Assembly: GCA_030280995.1 (NCBI GenBank)
Contig: JASXTE010000079.1
Coordinates: 92,935 to 156,934, forward strand
Direction of reading: 5' to 3'
Source: Hemileia vastatrix
Taxonomy: Eukaryota; Basidiomycota; Pucciniomycetes; Pucciniales; Zaghouaniaceae
DNA: 64,000 nucleotides
The position numbers were made by a program, and so were the translations under genes. Positions within the stretch are counted from its first letter, which is position 1; the number at the start of each line of letters is the position of its first letter. The notes under the pieces were generated by a model. That model was not told where the DNA came from. It was given only the letters and a program-made list of their open reading frames with translations, and ran no database searches. Positions 1 to 13,347 of this stretch are shown in pieces.

Positions 1-2403
1 AGCTTCGATCCACCTCTTTAGCAACAGATTCATCTAGATCCCAAGTGACAGTCAATCGAAATTGCTTTCCCAGATTGGCATCTGCTTCAATTCCATTCAA
101 CAAAGTAGTTCCCAAAAGATTCTCTATTGTTGTACTCGTTCCACTTTGAGTCTTCATTTCTTGAATGCTGATACGAACAGTTCCCTCAGCTACCGGATTT
201 CCTAATTGAGATAAAGCTCTCGAAGTTCTAGAATTCGAAGCTATAGGCCTTTGACTCTGAACTGAGTTTCGAGTCCAGTAGTTGATGATCAAAGTGACTG
301 GGTTGGCTTCCATAGAGACTCGAAGATTGGTTCCCCAATGGAGATTGGATAGTTGATCTGCTTGATATCTGAGGATGGTCAGTTGATACTTGAGCGATGT
401 GTCCTCTACAAGGACAGAGAAGAGAGAAAAGGAGGCATTTCAGGATCAGCTCTGGAAAGTGAGACAGGAAAGAGCCACTAGAAGGCAAACGAGATTACTC
501 ACGTAAGAAAGAGTAGAGACGAAGTAGAGGTCCATCTTTCCTCTCCATCGATTCTTCCCCAACTTGATCTCCACCCAATTCGACATCTAGATCCATTCTT
601 TCTCCATGTTCAGCATCTTGTCTAGGCGGATCTCGATTCCCCTCTATCTGCGGATTCACATCATCTTGACTTCTATCAACGGCCGGAGATTGAGGGGTCA
701 AATGAATGTTGCCATCGTCCAAAATGGTCAGTCTATCTTGACCTTCCGGAGATCTCGTATATTTCTGTTTACCCAAACCAGTGATCCTGAAATCGAACTT
801 TACAGAAAGTAGAAAGAATCGATCTTGATCATCGGATCCCTCAAGAGTGACTGAAGCATCGAATAAACCTTTGACTCGAAAGAGAGCTCTTCCGTTTGAA
901 ATGGAATAGTGAGACATTTGAATCGGTAGGATCTCACCACACGACAGTCGCAGTCGTAGAGCATCTTCTAACTCTGAAACGATTTCTAAAGCTTCTTCGT
1001 CGGTGTATGGCTTTGGAGGAACGATGTCGTCCTAGAGAGAAGTGAAAAGGCGAAAGAACGAATCGAAGAGAGATTGAGTGGAAATGGAAAACGATGTTGA
1101 TAGGCTCATCGTGATAGTTCTCTTCCCTTACCTTGATAGAAGATGGCAATCGTAGATAGTTTCCAGTACTGAGAACATCAATCGCTGTCGAGAGATCATA
1201 ATTCCTAATTCTAGAAAAAGGCAGACCTCTACGAGCTCCAATCAATTCTTCTGCAGCACGAAGTCGAATTTGATGCTGTTCATTCACGAGACCGATGAGG
1301 TCCTAAAGATCGAAAGAAAAAACAATCGGATCAGTAAGAGATCTCAAGAAGAGAAAGATTCGGAGAGTGCCTGTTCGAATCGAAAGCTCAATCCCACGAC
1401 ACCCACTCTAGCCTTTTGAAGATCGAGAGCACATTTGGACCATCTCGCCAGGACCAAGAGTTTGATGAATTGTTTCCTCATCTCGAGAGCTGAATGAAAG
1501 ATCTTTGTTCGTTTTTCGTCGCTACTGAGAGATGGCATACTATAGACAGAGAGAGGGTGGAGGGGAGGGAAAGGTGAAGTTTGTAAGAATAGAAGATCAG
1601 ATCCAACTTGGGAGTCTTTCAACTAGCTCCAAAAGGCCAGATACTTTGAAACTTCTCCCACAAAAGCACAACGAGGTAGACTCTCATCAGAAGTCTCTCG
1701 ACACTAATCAATCCCCAGCTCTCAGAATCTCACACCCTCTGCCCTTCCAAACTCACGTCTCTGTCAGATTCTGTAGGGTATCATATCCATAATTGGCCAT
1801 TCTGAGAACGATTGCATTCAGTGGGACGATCTCGCTGTCTACTGGAGCGATTTCGGCTTCTAGAAGATCCAGAGGGACCTGCTCTGCCTGAGCCATCATT
1901 TCGTCGAAATCCAAATAAGTATCCAACTGTCTGGCCTTGCCATTGTTGGAAGAGGGAATCGGACTTGATGATGGATCTCCATTTGTAAGGCTGGTTTGAA
2001 TTGAAGTTGGATCAGAAGGATTGGAATGAGACTTGAGATTGATTGAAGAGGAAGAAGAAGAAGAGTTGGCTTGCTGAGCTTCGACAGTACTTCCGTTCAG
2101 ATTGGAATGAAGTGAAGGCTGATTTCCATTGATTCCATTCTGATCAACATGATTGCCATTCAGACCAACACTGGCTGGAGATGGGATTAGACTGCCATTC
2201 CCATTTCCATTTCCATTTCCATTAGCGAGACCACTGTCCACTGTCGATGCACCGACTGCAGCGCCAGTGGCCAGGTTGGCTAGATTTGAATTGAGACCAG
2301 TGAAGGTGTTCTGATTCTGATTCTGTTTGTGCAGCTGCTGTTGTTGATGTTGGTGTTGAAGTTGATGAGGTTGCTGATTGAGATTGGATCGAGGAGAGCT
2401 CAT
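1..2403 (-). CDS. MED14: Mediator subunit 14 (Rgr1/MED14), N-terminal part, runs off left edge
   Basis: Scaffold subunit of the Mediator coactivator, linking head, middle and tail modules in RNA polymerase II transcription. Visible exons: 2403-1757, 1539-1407, 1302-1132, 1031-503 and 405 to beyond base 1, all with GT/AG ends and matching phases. The first ~150 residues are low complexity (Q/H runs, then Asn-Gly and Ser repeats). The conserved MED14 start follows: a VPLNAIV-like segment, RKQFIKLLVLARWSK, NYDLSTAIDVLSTG, then the region with SLKYQLTILRYQADQL. I know these as MED14 hallmarks; no search was run. An acidic linker interrupts the domain at about 560-720. The start ATG is the only one in frame before the Q-rich tract. 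It is divergent from the SCYL1-like gene, with 271 bp between start codons. The 3' part is missing. Frame is intact throughout. Confidence 0.9.
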
Positions 2404-2674
2404 CTATTCCAATTCAGTCTCTTCTACGCAGTCTTGCCTCTTGCTTTGACCTTTACACTTCTTTGGATAGCAAAGACAAGTAGCAGTAGAGGTAAACTTG
2501 CTTTGCTTGATTGATCCTTGAAGTAGATGAGGAGGAGGAGGATGGGTGAAAGGACAAAGAGCGATCCAGCAGGCGTATTCGATCTTCTCATTCTCCAATC
2601 TGCACACAATTTATACCCAAAGAGCGGCTTCGATTTACAGTCACAGTCGAATTCAACTGGTCAATCCAATCTCG

Positions 2675-5600
2675 ATGGACTACTTCAAGTCGATCTCGAG
2701 CGTTGCCTCTGCAGTCCTCGCCTCGAAGGGAGGTCCTTTGCCAAACTTCACTATCGGTCAAAAGGAACAATGGTTCGAAGGAAAGACGATCTGGAGTTTG
2801 CATCAGGGAACAAAGAGAGTGGGTGTCAGATGCTTACTTCAATGAATCTTCAATCTAGTTAGAGAGGGAGAGCTCCTGGAGTCTCACAAGATCCCTTTCT
2901 TCTAATCTGTTGTTCTGCCCAATTGACAATCTTCCTGCGACCATCCTCCCTTCTTTCCATTCAGGATGATTCCACTCCAGCCTCAATCTTGGTATTCGAT
3001 ACTCAATCTCAATCAAGTAGTCGATCAATGTCAACCTTACCTCTCGCAAAGAACGCTCTCAAAAGGTTGAGAACGATGAGACATCCGGATGTCCTTCGAT
3101 TGCTGGACAGCGCAGAGACTCAGACTGCTGTTTACATCGCAGTCGAACCAGTCAGACCTCTAGGGAAAGCTTTGGAAGAATTCAGTGGAAATGGTAGAGA
3201 GGAGTGGGTCGGTTGGGGTCTGAATAGAATCATGGTGAGTGATAGACAAAAATGGATCGAGTCGATCATGGAGAAATGAACATTGTTTGAGAAAGGAACT
3301 CTCTATTTTCTCTGAAAGTGATCTGACTGGAACAAAGATCCCTGAGATGGACAGCTTCGAGGGGAGAAAGAGATCTTTTCTGACAGAAGGTTCCTCTCTA
3401 CCTCTTCTTCTTAATCGATTCCAGAATGCCCTTAAATTCATCAACGTGGATGCAAACATGACTCATGGAAATGTCAGAGTGGATAGCGTCTTTCTCTCCC
3501 AATCTGGAGAATGGAGGTTAGGAGGGTTCGAAGTCTTGAGTTCCAACAAAGATGACACTTCAGTTCTTTACGTGAGTTGATGCATTCTTGCGTCTTCTCT
3601 GACGCCTTTGGCTGACGCACCACTCTATTCTTGAATCTTCTTCGTCTCAGAACTTGGGAGGACTTCTTCCCGAAGCTCAGCGATACGCCTCTCCAGAGGT
3701 CAAGCAGGGAGGTTGGCAAGTATTGAGAGGGTGAGTTCTTGTTTGTCTCTACGAATTACGATGAAGCGCATACATTCGACGCCAACACAGAGCTGATGTC
3801 CTCCGAATTTCTATATCCTCAATCTTCACAGAATGGATCATCACGTCGTCGACTCTTACGCCATGGGACTTCTCACTCTCGAAGCTTTCAATGGGATTCT
3901 TCCTCCGCAAATTGGCACCTCTGTCCCACCTCAAGGAAAGTGTCCAGCAGCGCTTTACGCTCTAGTCCGAAGAATGATGGTGCCGAATGCAAAGACAAGA
4001 CTTCCAACTGCTCAAGTTCTAGAAAGCGGAGAGGCGGATGGAGAATTCTTTTCAGAGAACAAGCTGGTCAAAGTCGGAAAAGGAATGGATAACTTCATGC
4101 TATCGAGTGATAACGAAAGGAATCATTCGACCAAACTACTCAAGGAAAACCTCAAGAGTTTCCCAGCCGAATTCCTACAACACAAAGTGATTCCAATCTT
4201 GATCCAAGCTTTGAACTTCGTTCCTAATCCTCAGAGTCTTTCTTCTCCAACCATTCAAGCTCCCAAGATTCTACCTCTGGTCTTACAATTGGGAACCAAC
4301 TTGACTGATCAAGACTTCAAAGCCAGTCTAACTCCTGCAATCATCAAATGTTTTGGATCTGCAGATCGAATCATGAGAATGGCACTTCTAGATCATTTAG
4401 ACCTTTATGCTAACAGATTAGAGAACAAGGTCGTAACAGACAAGATTTGGCCTCATTTGATTACAGGTTTTGTAGATTCTGCAGTTCAAATCAGAGAAGC
4501 AACAGTCAAAGCTATCTTACCTCTAGCACCGAAATTGAGTGATAGGATATTAAACAATGATCTTTTAAGACAACTAGCAAAGACTCAAGTTGATCCAGAA
4601 CCTGGAATCAGAACCAATACTACCATATTATTAGGTAGACTTTCCCTCAACTATCTCTCAATACTAGAAAGAAAGTTCTGATTCCAGCTTTCAGTAGAAG
4701 TCTCAAGGATCCTTTCGTTCATGCCAGAGTGGCTGGAATCATGGCTCTAATGGCAACTGGGGATTCTTACGACAAAGACGATGCAGCCAAACAAGTCTTG
4801 CCTGCAGTCGTACCTTCTTTGGTAGATGGAGAGAAGTTGGTCAGAGATCAAGCGTCGAAAGCTGTGACTATGTTCATGAAGAAGGTCGAAGAGGGAGTCA
4901 AGGATATGCCAGAAACTCTACTTCCTCCAGAAGGAGGTCCTGTCGGTGCTCATCCAAACGCTCCTCCGATTTCTAATGGAGAAGGTGGAATAGTATCTTC
5001 TGCTGGAGGTGCTGCAAGCGCTCTTGCCGGTTGGGCCATGAGCTCTGCAATCTCTCAACTCAGCAAGTCTAGCAATATCGCTGAGATTCAAAACACTTCT
5101 TTGGATGGAAGGACAACTCCTGAGGAAGTACCATCTCGAATCCAAACGTCACAAACGCAACTTCTACTTCATCTACATCAAACAACAATCTTCGAACCTC
5201 TTCACCTTTATCTAAGTCTACCTCCAATTTCACAGAGAGCTCTTCCACTACTACTACGACTACTCCTTCGAATCCTGATTGGAGTCGAGGTGGAGATTTG
5301 ATGGACGTCATGGACGATTCTGATGATTGGACCGGATTCTCTGCAGCTCCTTCAGCTTCTACTTCCTCTGGTAGAGGTATCGGATCGATGCGAAGAGGAA
5401 GCGCTCGTGGAAGCGTGAGAGGTAGAGGATCAACGACTCGAGCTCCTAGCTTAGGAGCAAGTCGAATATCCTCTTCTGCTTCTTCGACCTCTCTTCCCAA
5501 AACTTCATCAACCATTCCAAGCACTACCTCTTCCATTTCTTCTCTGGCTCCAGAAGTTCAGGCTGCAGTGGAAGACGAAAACGATGCTTGGGGAGACGAA

Positions 5601-6284
5601 TGGGGAGTCGGGAAATCAGACGAGCCGAATGGCAATTCATCAAAAGCAACGACTTCTTCTACCAATCTACCTGAAACTACATCTACCTCTTCATCAAGCA
5701 GACCTTCTAGAGCTCCGAGTCCGAGCACCAATACTTCTTCGACCGCAGATGCTTTCTCTTCAGTACCTGGTTGGTCTACTCCAACTCAAGGCGGATCGAC
5801 TGAAGATTGGGGGACCTTTGATGAAGATGACAACAACTCGAACAATAGTAAAGTCGATACTGGAAGTGCAGTTGGTACTCCTCTCTCTGAAGTCTCGGCG
5901 AAGCCTTTGACTAGAGAGGAAAAGAAGGCAGAATTGGAGAGAAAGAGAGAAGAAAGGAAAGCTGTGAGTACTCGAAGAGATTGGTCAAGAGCTTGTCTCT
6001 TTTTCTTGAAGCAGCAGCTGCTTTGTGTGGCAAGTTGAATCTCAAATTTTTGACAAAGGTACCGGAATCTGAGCATGCGAACAATCGAGAGGTCTCGGCC
6101 AGAGATGGTGATAAGGGTAGGACTTTGAAAACGGTCCCGATTCGTCGTCGTTGTCCTTCGAGGCCTTTGAATACATACTGATCCCGTCTCTTTCTCTTTT
6201 CGATCTCACTCTCCTATTTGTTTGCAGAGAATGGCTCTTCTCAAAGAGCAGAAATCCAAGCTTGGAGCGGAAAGGATGTCGTGA
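2675..6284 (+). CDS. SCY1-like pseudokinase (SCYL1/Cex1 family), two apparent frame breaks
   Basis: Likely an N-terminal kinase-fold protein without catalytic activity, followed by HEAT repeats; the family acts in Golgi/COPI traffic and tRNA export. Exons: 2675-2818, 2965-3234, 3425-3571, 3651-3730, 3832-5963, 6228-6284. Family landmarks: WSLHQGTKR plus DDSTPASILVFD near the N terminus, MTHGNVRVDSVF and GEWRLGGFE in the catalytic-loop region (HGN in place of HRD, so a pseudokinase), LLPEAQRYASPEV, then HEAT repeats from about 4110 to 4900. The C-terminal tail is Ser/Thr-rich with WTGF and WGTFDEDD patches and a basic KAELERKREERKA end. The frame changes near 4663 (AAT probably AAAT) and near 5137; each is mended by one base. 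If those are real, the protein would end after the first HEAT repeats. Confidence 0.87.
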
Positions 6285-6933
6285 CAACAACCTGTACTTT
6301 CAATCTATCGAACTCTCCTTCTCCAATCTCAACTGTATTTCTTGATCAATCTTCTGTATGAATTTTCCCAGAAACTCTCTTTTCGTAGACGGAAGAGATG
6401 AAAGAAGAACAGGTGGCTTACCTATAACGGTTTTTCGGATCTAGATTCTCGACGCCCCCCGTTTTTGGTTTTTCCAGTTCCTGAACGGTGTTGGAGTTAA
6501 GGTTTTTGCAGGGCAAGCAAGGGATGAAAAGAAATCAGCAAGGGATGGATAATGGTTTCATCAGACCTGACTCCTTTCTCCTCTTATGTACGTATGTTTG
6601 CAAACAGTAAGCAATTCAGGGCGAGAAAAGAGTTCGATCTGTATAAAAGGGGAGGAGGGGTCATTTTGTTCCTTGAAAGCTTGTTTCTTTCTCTTCAACG
6701 TTCAACCTCAACATCAACATCAACAATATCTCAACATCTTTCCTTCTCGACCTATCTATTATTTAGTATCTATTAACCTCGCATACTCAATCCATCAACA
6801 TCAAGCCAATCGATCGATCTTGGAGTCGAACCTCCTTCTTCTCTTCCTTAACAACCACCCCTACTTCCTCACCTCGATCATCAACCTCAAACATCATCTA
6901 TCTTATTAACAACTTCTCACTTCACATCTAAGA
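6285..6933. other. Intergenic, promoter and leader of the MHYT gene
   Basis: There is no protein gene here. The stretch holds the 3' flank of the SCYL1-like gene, a TATA box at 6642 and a long CT/CAA-rich leader up to the ATG at 6934. A small open frame at 6552-6909 covers the leader and has no recognisable product. Confidence 0.6.
6642..6649 (+). promoter_or_regulatory. TATA box of the MHYT gene
   Basis: The sequence TATAAAAG lies 292 bp before the start codon and is followed by pyrimidine-rich DNA and a CAA-rich leader, a usual fungal promoter layout. That leaves a long 5' leader of up to about 250 nt unless an unseen intron shortens it. Confidence 0.55.
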
Positions 6934-9900
6934 ATGGGACTCTACGTCGAGCCCGTCTTACCAAATGGCATCACGGCAGCCAATTGTGAGTCTTCGTCGT
7001 CGCTCTTTCGATCCAGATGCGGGATCTCTGGATTTCGAAAACAGAGATCTTGACCCCCACTTCTTTCGATTCTAGCCCTTTCGCTGACTTTGACAATCAT
7101 TTTCATTTTTGTGAATCTACTCTCAATCCTCCTTTGGATCCTCATTTCATCAGTGACTGCTGTCGCTGAATACTACACTGTCCATGCCGTTCCACAGAGA
7201 TACAACCCAGGTATCATCATTGCATCGGTCGCAGTCTCTGTCTTGGGTGCCTATTCTACTCTTCTTCTTCTCGGAAAACGTACAAGTAATAATGGTGCTA
7301 GAAATGTCGCTCTTCTGATTTTGGCTGCTGGGACGATGGCTGCTGTAGGAATTTGGGGAATGGTGAGTTCAAAGAACGAAGGATGGCTCTGCTGTTCTTG
7401 GCTTCCAATCGCTAGGCATTCTCCTAACTTCTTGTCTTCTTCTTTTTCTCTCGAACCCTAATAGCACTTCATTGGAATGCACATGACTCTGAGACCAATC
7501 GAGGGAGTCGACTGGTTCATGATGGCATCGGCTGGATTCACTGTCTTTTCTCTCTTCGTACCCCTAGTCGCTCTCACTCTAGCATTCTTGGTAGTCGATC
7601 AGACAGTGAACTTCTCTGCATGGAGAGTAGGATTCTCTGGTGTCATCACAGGAGCCATCGTTGCTCTGATGCATTACTCAGCTTCATTCGGTGCCAACTT
7701 CAAGGTCTCTTACGCTCCAGCTCAGACGATCGCCTCCATCTTATTGGCTTGTCTGGCTTCTACGGTAGCTCTGATCGCTTTCTTCAGGTTCAGATCTCAA
7801 TGGTCGGATAGTTGGTGGAAGAGATTGCTCTGTGCATGCATTCTAGCCTGTGGAGTCTCTGGAATGCATTACACTGCTCTCTCTGGAACCTCGTACAGAG
7901 TCAAGTCACAGTTCGTCAACGATCCAACATCGATGGCTATGGGAAGTAGGAAGAACAACACTTTGACTATCGCTATCGCTGGTGAGTTTGTGAAAAGATA
8001 TGCTCGATTCTCTAGCGACAGCTCGTCTGACTCGCGCTTCTTCTTCGTCTTCACCTTCCCCGCTCACAGTCATGTGCTTCGTCATCGTAGTCATCTCGGT
8101 CGTCATCTCAGTCTTGGATGGTCTCAACAGTCGTGAGGCTCGTCGTAAAGCCAAGAAGGTCGTCGTAGCTTCTGCCACCTTTGACAAGCAAGGTCGTCTT
8201 CTAGTCAAAGCTGACGGAACTCTCCCAATGATCGTAATCGACACTGACGTTCAAACTAGAGACGTTCTAGACGCTTTGGACAACCGTCAACCAACCTTCC
8301 AATGGCTTTACGCTTTGAGTTGGGACTGGGACATCGTCGCTCCATTCCTCAAGGCCATCACTACCAGATTCTTCAACGAAGCAGCCAAAGCCAACGCTGA
8401 AGCTGCCGATCAAAAGAAAGGAATGCGTGCAAATGCAAAGAAGGTACTTCAATCTCGTCGTAGTATCGATGCAGTTCCAGATCCAAGTAGAGGACCAAAG
8501 GCTTTGGCAGACTTCAGAGATAGATTCGTAGATGCAGCTGGTCAACTCGCAATGGAATTGGATATCCCTCTTCAACAAATCGGTGTTCTATTCGATCACG
8601 TTCAACCAACCGGAACTAGAAAGACTCTTCAACCAAGCAAGAACGAACTCTCGGATCCAAATTATCAAAAGAGACCAAGAGCAGACGACGAATCTTCTAT
8701 CAACGGACCAGTTGCAAGTATCTTTGGTGATTGCGAAGAGGATGACGAAGGAGTCATGCTCTTCCTGGTACGTGAACTTCCAAACCCTTCAAACAACGCT
8801 TCTGGAGCTGTGGATAGCGCTGAACGATACCGTCAACGTGGTTACCGTATGACAGAGACTCGATTCCTAGCTGGAGTCTTAGCTGATCGCGTCTCTGTCG
8901 ACAAGGAGGATATGGAGACTCTACTAGGATCCCTCAAGCTCTTTGCCAAACGTGGAACTCGTCCAGTCGTTCAACCAGGAGGAGTCTACGCTGGTCTCTT
9001 TGGAGTACGTGCTTCGACTAGCAAGCAAGGAGGTCTCGACGTCTTGGCTTACAACTTTGCTCGTCATCAGATTCCAGCTTATAGACTTCCAGACGTCAAG
9101 TTCCTCAACCCATCAATGAAGAAGTTCCTCAGAGAGTTGGATCAAATGACAATGGAAGATGCAATGCGTACCTGTGAGAGGGAATCGATCAGATCAGGAG
9201 AGCGTAAGACTTACTTGGCTTCCAGATCGGATCTCGATCTCACGGAGAATCAAGAATACGTTTCCGAACAAGAAGAAATCGAACTCATCATTCAATTCCA
9301 GACCTCTCTATTCATTGCTCTAGATGCTCTTCACAATTCAGTACGCTTCTATCCAAAGATTACTCAAACCGGTCGTATCAGTGCAGAGGTTTTGGAAGTT
9401 CCATCAAGTCTCGACGATTCGAGTCCACCAGCCGAAATGATTCTAGTTCAAGCCGTTCTCCCAGAAGCTTCCGCTACCTCTTACTCTGGTTACAATGGTG
9501 GTAGCAGTGGATCGGACATCTTCCCAACCGAGAAACCAAGCACTTCAACTCCATTCGTCTTCACTCCTTACACTCTCTTCTCCAAGTCACAAATGATGCT
9601 TCTACGTGGTCGTCAAGCAGACGACTTCGAACACGAAGTAGTCTTGGAGCTTCGTAGAAGGTATCCATCTTCAGTCATGGCAGAGTTGGACGAGAAGAAC
9701 ATGGCTTCTCCAGGAACTCGTAAAGATTCCCTTCAATCTGGAGAGATGAGCACCTTCCCATCTGACGAGAGCGGATTCTCCAATCAGAAGTACGGAGAAG
9801 AAGGTGAACAGGATCAGTCGATGGATACAAGTAAAGGAACCATTCCAGGAGTGGTTCGTCAATGGGCTGGAAAATTCACTTCTCGTAGATCTTCAAGAGA

Positions 9901-10639
9901 AGGAGCTGAAACTGCCGCTACCAGAAGTGGAATGAGAATCACTGGAGAAGGGGGTCGTCGTCATAGTAACATCTCTGTTACCTCTCGTTTAGCAAAGACT
10001 ATGGAGAACGATCATGAGATGAGAGAAGTTTCTGGAACTATCCCAGTCCTCAAGAGTGATGCACCTCGTCCAGTTTCACCGATCTCTCCAACTTCAGTCG
10101 TTTCAGGCGCTCTTTCAAACGAACCTACAAGTCCAACCACTATGAATCCATCTGCTCTATCTCCATCTGTTGAAATCAACGGTTCTGCATCTTTAGGAAT
10201 CAGACGTTTCACCAACGGTGGTTTGACTCCAGCTCCAACTTCTCACCTCTTGAGCTCTTCTCAAGCTCGTTTCGCTCAAGCTGCAGACGAGAATCCAGTT
10301 CCAGTTGGAAATGCAGTTCAAAAGGATCTAGTCGGAACTTTCGGCGAACCTCGTACACCTCCTCAAGCTAGAAATCGTCAAGCTAATCATCATAGTCTAC
10401 GTCCTTCGACTGCTCCAGTTGGTGGTCGTCGTGAAGCAGCTTTGCAACGTCCAAAGACTGCAGATTCTCATTCAACATCTTTGAGTCCTCCTCTCTCTCA
10501 ACGTCATGTCTCCAATTCAAGCCGTCAAAACGAAGCAAGTCTGGTAGCTCGTCTACGTTCTGACGATTGGTCTGCACGTCAATTGCAATCTTTGGAGCGT
10601 GGCCCTTCTGGTGGAGATCTACTAGGCGTCGAATTCTAG
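6934..10639 (+). CDS. MHYT-domain multi-pass membrane protein with long cytosolic tail
   Basis: Exons: 6934-6985, 7154-7362, 7465-7981, 8070-10639, with phases that join cleanly. The N-terminal third holds about seven hydrophobic helices bearing the diagnostic metal-ligand-like motifs: GMHMTL, LMHYSA and GMHYTAL. The MHYT family is predicted to sense a diatomic gas or redox state through a bound metal; in fungi it has no firm role. The last exon encodes about 850 residues: a soluble region following the last helix (REARRKAKKVVVASATFDKQ), then Ser/Thr/Pro-rich low-complexity sequence to the end. No kinase, GGDEF or other enzymatic output domain is recognisable, unlike bacterial MHYT proteins. 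CGT is used often for Arg in this gene. A TATA box lies upstream. Confidence 0.85.
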
Positions 10640-11455
10640 TCCCGACAAGTCAAGTCTTCATTAGAGCTTTCAAATCTTGGTATTTTCCTTTCTACTTCGT
10701 TTCTGGTCAAACACTCTTCTCAACAAACATCAAAATGGGGACCTCGAATTCATCAACGGTCAAATGTCAAGGGAAAAATAAACATCATCCTCAACTTCTT
10801 CTGTTTCTTCTCTTCAATCTTCTGATTCATCAGCCCACTTTCATTTCTTCCCTGATTTACTACCCTTTTTAGAACTTTCTCTGTTTTCTCTTTTCATTCA
10901 AGCGTTTCCTCAAGTCATCGTCTCAATTCAAGATCCGTCGCCTCTTCTCTTCTTTTACACTTGGTAAGCGCTAGTTCGCTTCGTAACCAACCTCTTTCTC
11001 CTTTTCTTGCATGTAAAAGCCTTTTCTCTACGACTAGACACAATCTTCCCTCCTTCCGTCTCTCATCGTCAAGGTTCACAAAGCACATTTCAAAGCACAA
11101 AGCAACACTGATCTTGAAACCTTTATATAAACATTATACACGACCAACGAAAAAAAAGAAACGATGTCTCAATATTTGTATTGGTATTTGAAACTCTTTG
11201 ACAACAATTTCGAACCTTTATTGTTGTTTGCCACTGCACAATGAGAAGGAATGACCCTCGAGCTTGTCCTTGTCTGACGATTCCTTCTAAGCTCTAGATT
11301 GTAAATCGACTATGTTTGTAAAGAGAAATGAAGATGAAGATGAGGAGAGGAAGGGATCTTGATGAATTCGAGAAGTGATAGCACGATGAGGCATCCCAGC
11401 AAAAGATGAGCGCCAATCAGACTCTGAGCAATTCACCCAAACCATCGCATTCAAG
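10640..11455. other. Intergenic region, no gene seen
   Basis: This is the 3' flank of the MHYT gene and the upstream region of NDUFS7. It contains T/C-rich tracts and short open frames without recognisable product. Confidence 0.6.
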
Positions 11456-12971
11456 ATGTCGCTGAGAATCTCTCGTGGAGTGGCTGGTCTGGCAAGAGCA
11501 AAAGGTTCGAGTAAGTACAAAGAATCACAAGAATCAGCAACAATCAATCTACAGACTCCATTCGCAAATGCAGAGGCAGTGAATTGAGGCAGAAAGCAAG
11601 CAGCAAACTGCAACAAGTCACTCTACTGCCTTCTTGCTCTCAAGCTTCGACATTGGAAGCTTTCTAAAGCTCGAAGTTTCACTCTAAGCTCAAATCTATG
11701 CACCAGAACCATCCGCAAAGCAGAGTGAGGCCAGCCAAGGACTGACACTCTTCCATCCTCATCTCTCCTCTCCTTCCTCTCTGTTTCTCTCCCTTACAGT
11801 TCTCTCATCCAGATCGATTGTTCCATCAACTTCATCATACACTCTACGTTCAATTTCAACCTCATCCAACAAATCACAAGCTGCTCCAGCTCAGGCTTCT
11901 CCAACTGGAACTTCCTCAAACGATCCCATTCCAATCACTACCTTAGCAAACAGACAGAGTAACCAACAGAGCCTCGAAACACCAAGGAATAATGTCGGTT
12001 AGTATTCAGTACAAAGTAGATGGGATTCGTATCGATCAGATGGGATGCGAGGTAGATTAGCATCGGAAAACGCCTATTGGTCAGCTCCTCATCCTCTTGA
12101 GCAGCGATCCTCTTGCAATCAGCTACAAAGAAACGATGCTTTCTACAGATTTCAAGTCTCAGGAAAAGCTTTCTCGATGAAAAGTGGGATTCAAGCGCTA
12201 TCATTTGAGATAGAAGAAGCTTCCCTTCTAAACCTCACCTCTTCCTTCCTCTCCCTCTCCTTTTACAGAATACGTCCTATCCACTTTGGACAAGATGGTC
12301 AACTGGGCACGTCAAGGATCGATGTGGCCAATGACTTTCGGTCTGGCTTGTTGCGCTGTAGAGATGATGCACGTAGCCACCGCTCGTTATGATCAAGATA
12401 GATTGGGAGTAGTCTTCAGAGCAAGTCCAAGACAGTCCGACGTCATGATCGTGGCTGGTACCTTGACCAACAAGATGGCTCCTGGTTAGTATCAATCTCG
12501 AAGGTGTTCCTTATCGGGGGATCAGAGTAAAGGTTGCCTTTCAGGTTAGAAAAGTGGAGATATTCCTTCTTCTCTCCTTCTCTCGAGATGCCTTTCTCTC
12601 TCTCTTTTTCAAATTTTCGATGAAGGCTCTTTCGCCAGATTCACTGACTTCCAAATTCTATTCTCTTCTACTTCTCCGTGTTCTTCTACCATATCTTCAT
12701 CTTTCGTTCGCCTTACACTCTCTTAGCTCTTCGTAAAGTCTACGATCAAATGCCAGAACCACGTTGGGTCATCTCTATGGGATCTTGTGCAAATGGAGGA
12801 GGATACTACCACTACTCTTATTCGGTAGTCAGAGGTTGCGACAGAATTGTTCCAGTGGATCTCTACGTTCCAGGATGTCCTCCAACTGCCGAAGCCTTAC
12901 TTTACGGATTCCTTCAATTGCAGAGAAAGATGAGGAGGAACAGAAAGGCTACCCTTTGGTACAGGAGATAA
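11456..12971 (+). CDS. NADH:ubiquinone oxidoreductase 20 kDa subunit (PSST/NDUFS7)
   Basis: Subunit of mitochondrial respiratory complex I that binds Fe-S cluster N2 and lines the quinone site. Exons: 11456-11510, 11800-11997, 12269-12484, 12727-12971; all phases agree. The N terminus ([17 protein letters not shown] and the Ser-rich stretch after it) is basic and Ser-rich, fitting a mitochondrial presequence. The core is strongly conserved: [20 protein letters not shown] with the tandem Cys pair, then [17 protein letters not shown] and [11 protein letters not shown] supplying the other two N2 cysteines. The end, WYRR, is the usual terminus. Length of about 240 residues fits the family. No frame break. 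Confidence 0.95.
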
Positions 12972-13347
12972 AGATTGGAAACTGGTAGTTGAAGGGATCT
13001 AAGCACACACGAGATTCTTTTAGATTCATGTTCCTTTGTTGATGTATATGAGATAGATAGAAATCTCTCCTTCTTGTCATTTCGGCTGTTTCTGCTACGA
13101 TTGCGTGGTGAGATTATCTTTCCTCATTGCTGTTCCTTTCGAAGACCATCTGCTTCCTCGAGATTACCAGCGGAATTTGAAGGCAGAATCTGTGGAGAGG
13201 ATGAAGAGCTGGGACGAATCTTTGCTTCCTCTCGTCCCAACCAACCGTCATCGAGAAAGTAGACTGCTATAGTCCTTTCTCTCGTCCTCAATCCTCCCTC
13301 TCAGACTGTGATATTCTTCTCACCAACTACTTCGACTTTCAAGCAAG
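12972..13347. other. Short intergenic stretch between NDUFS7 and ARPC1
   Basis: No gene is seen. It carries the 3' flank of NDUFS7 and the pyrimidine-rich leader of ARPC1. Confidence 0.6.

Noticed and set aside
5069..5536. 155-codon antisense frame opposite the SCYL1-like tail
   Set aside because: Mirror of the Ser/Thr-rich coding strand; low-complexity Glu/Val bias, no motif.
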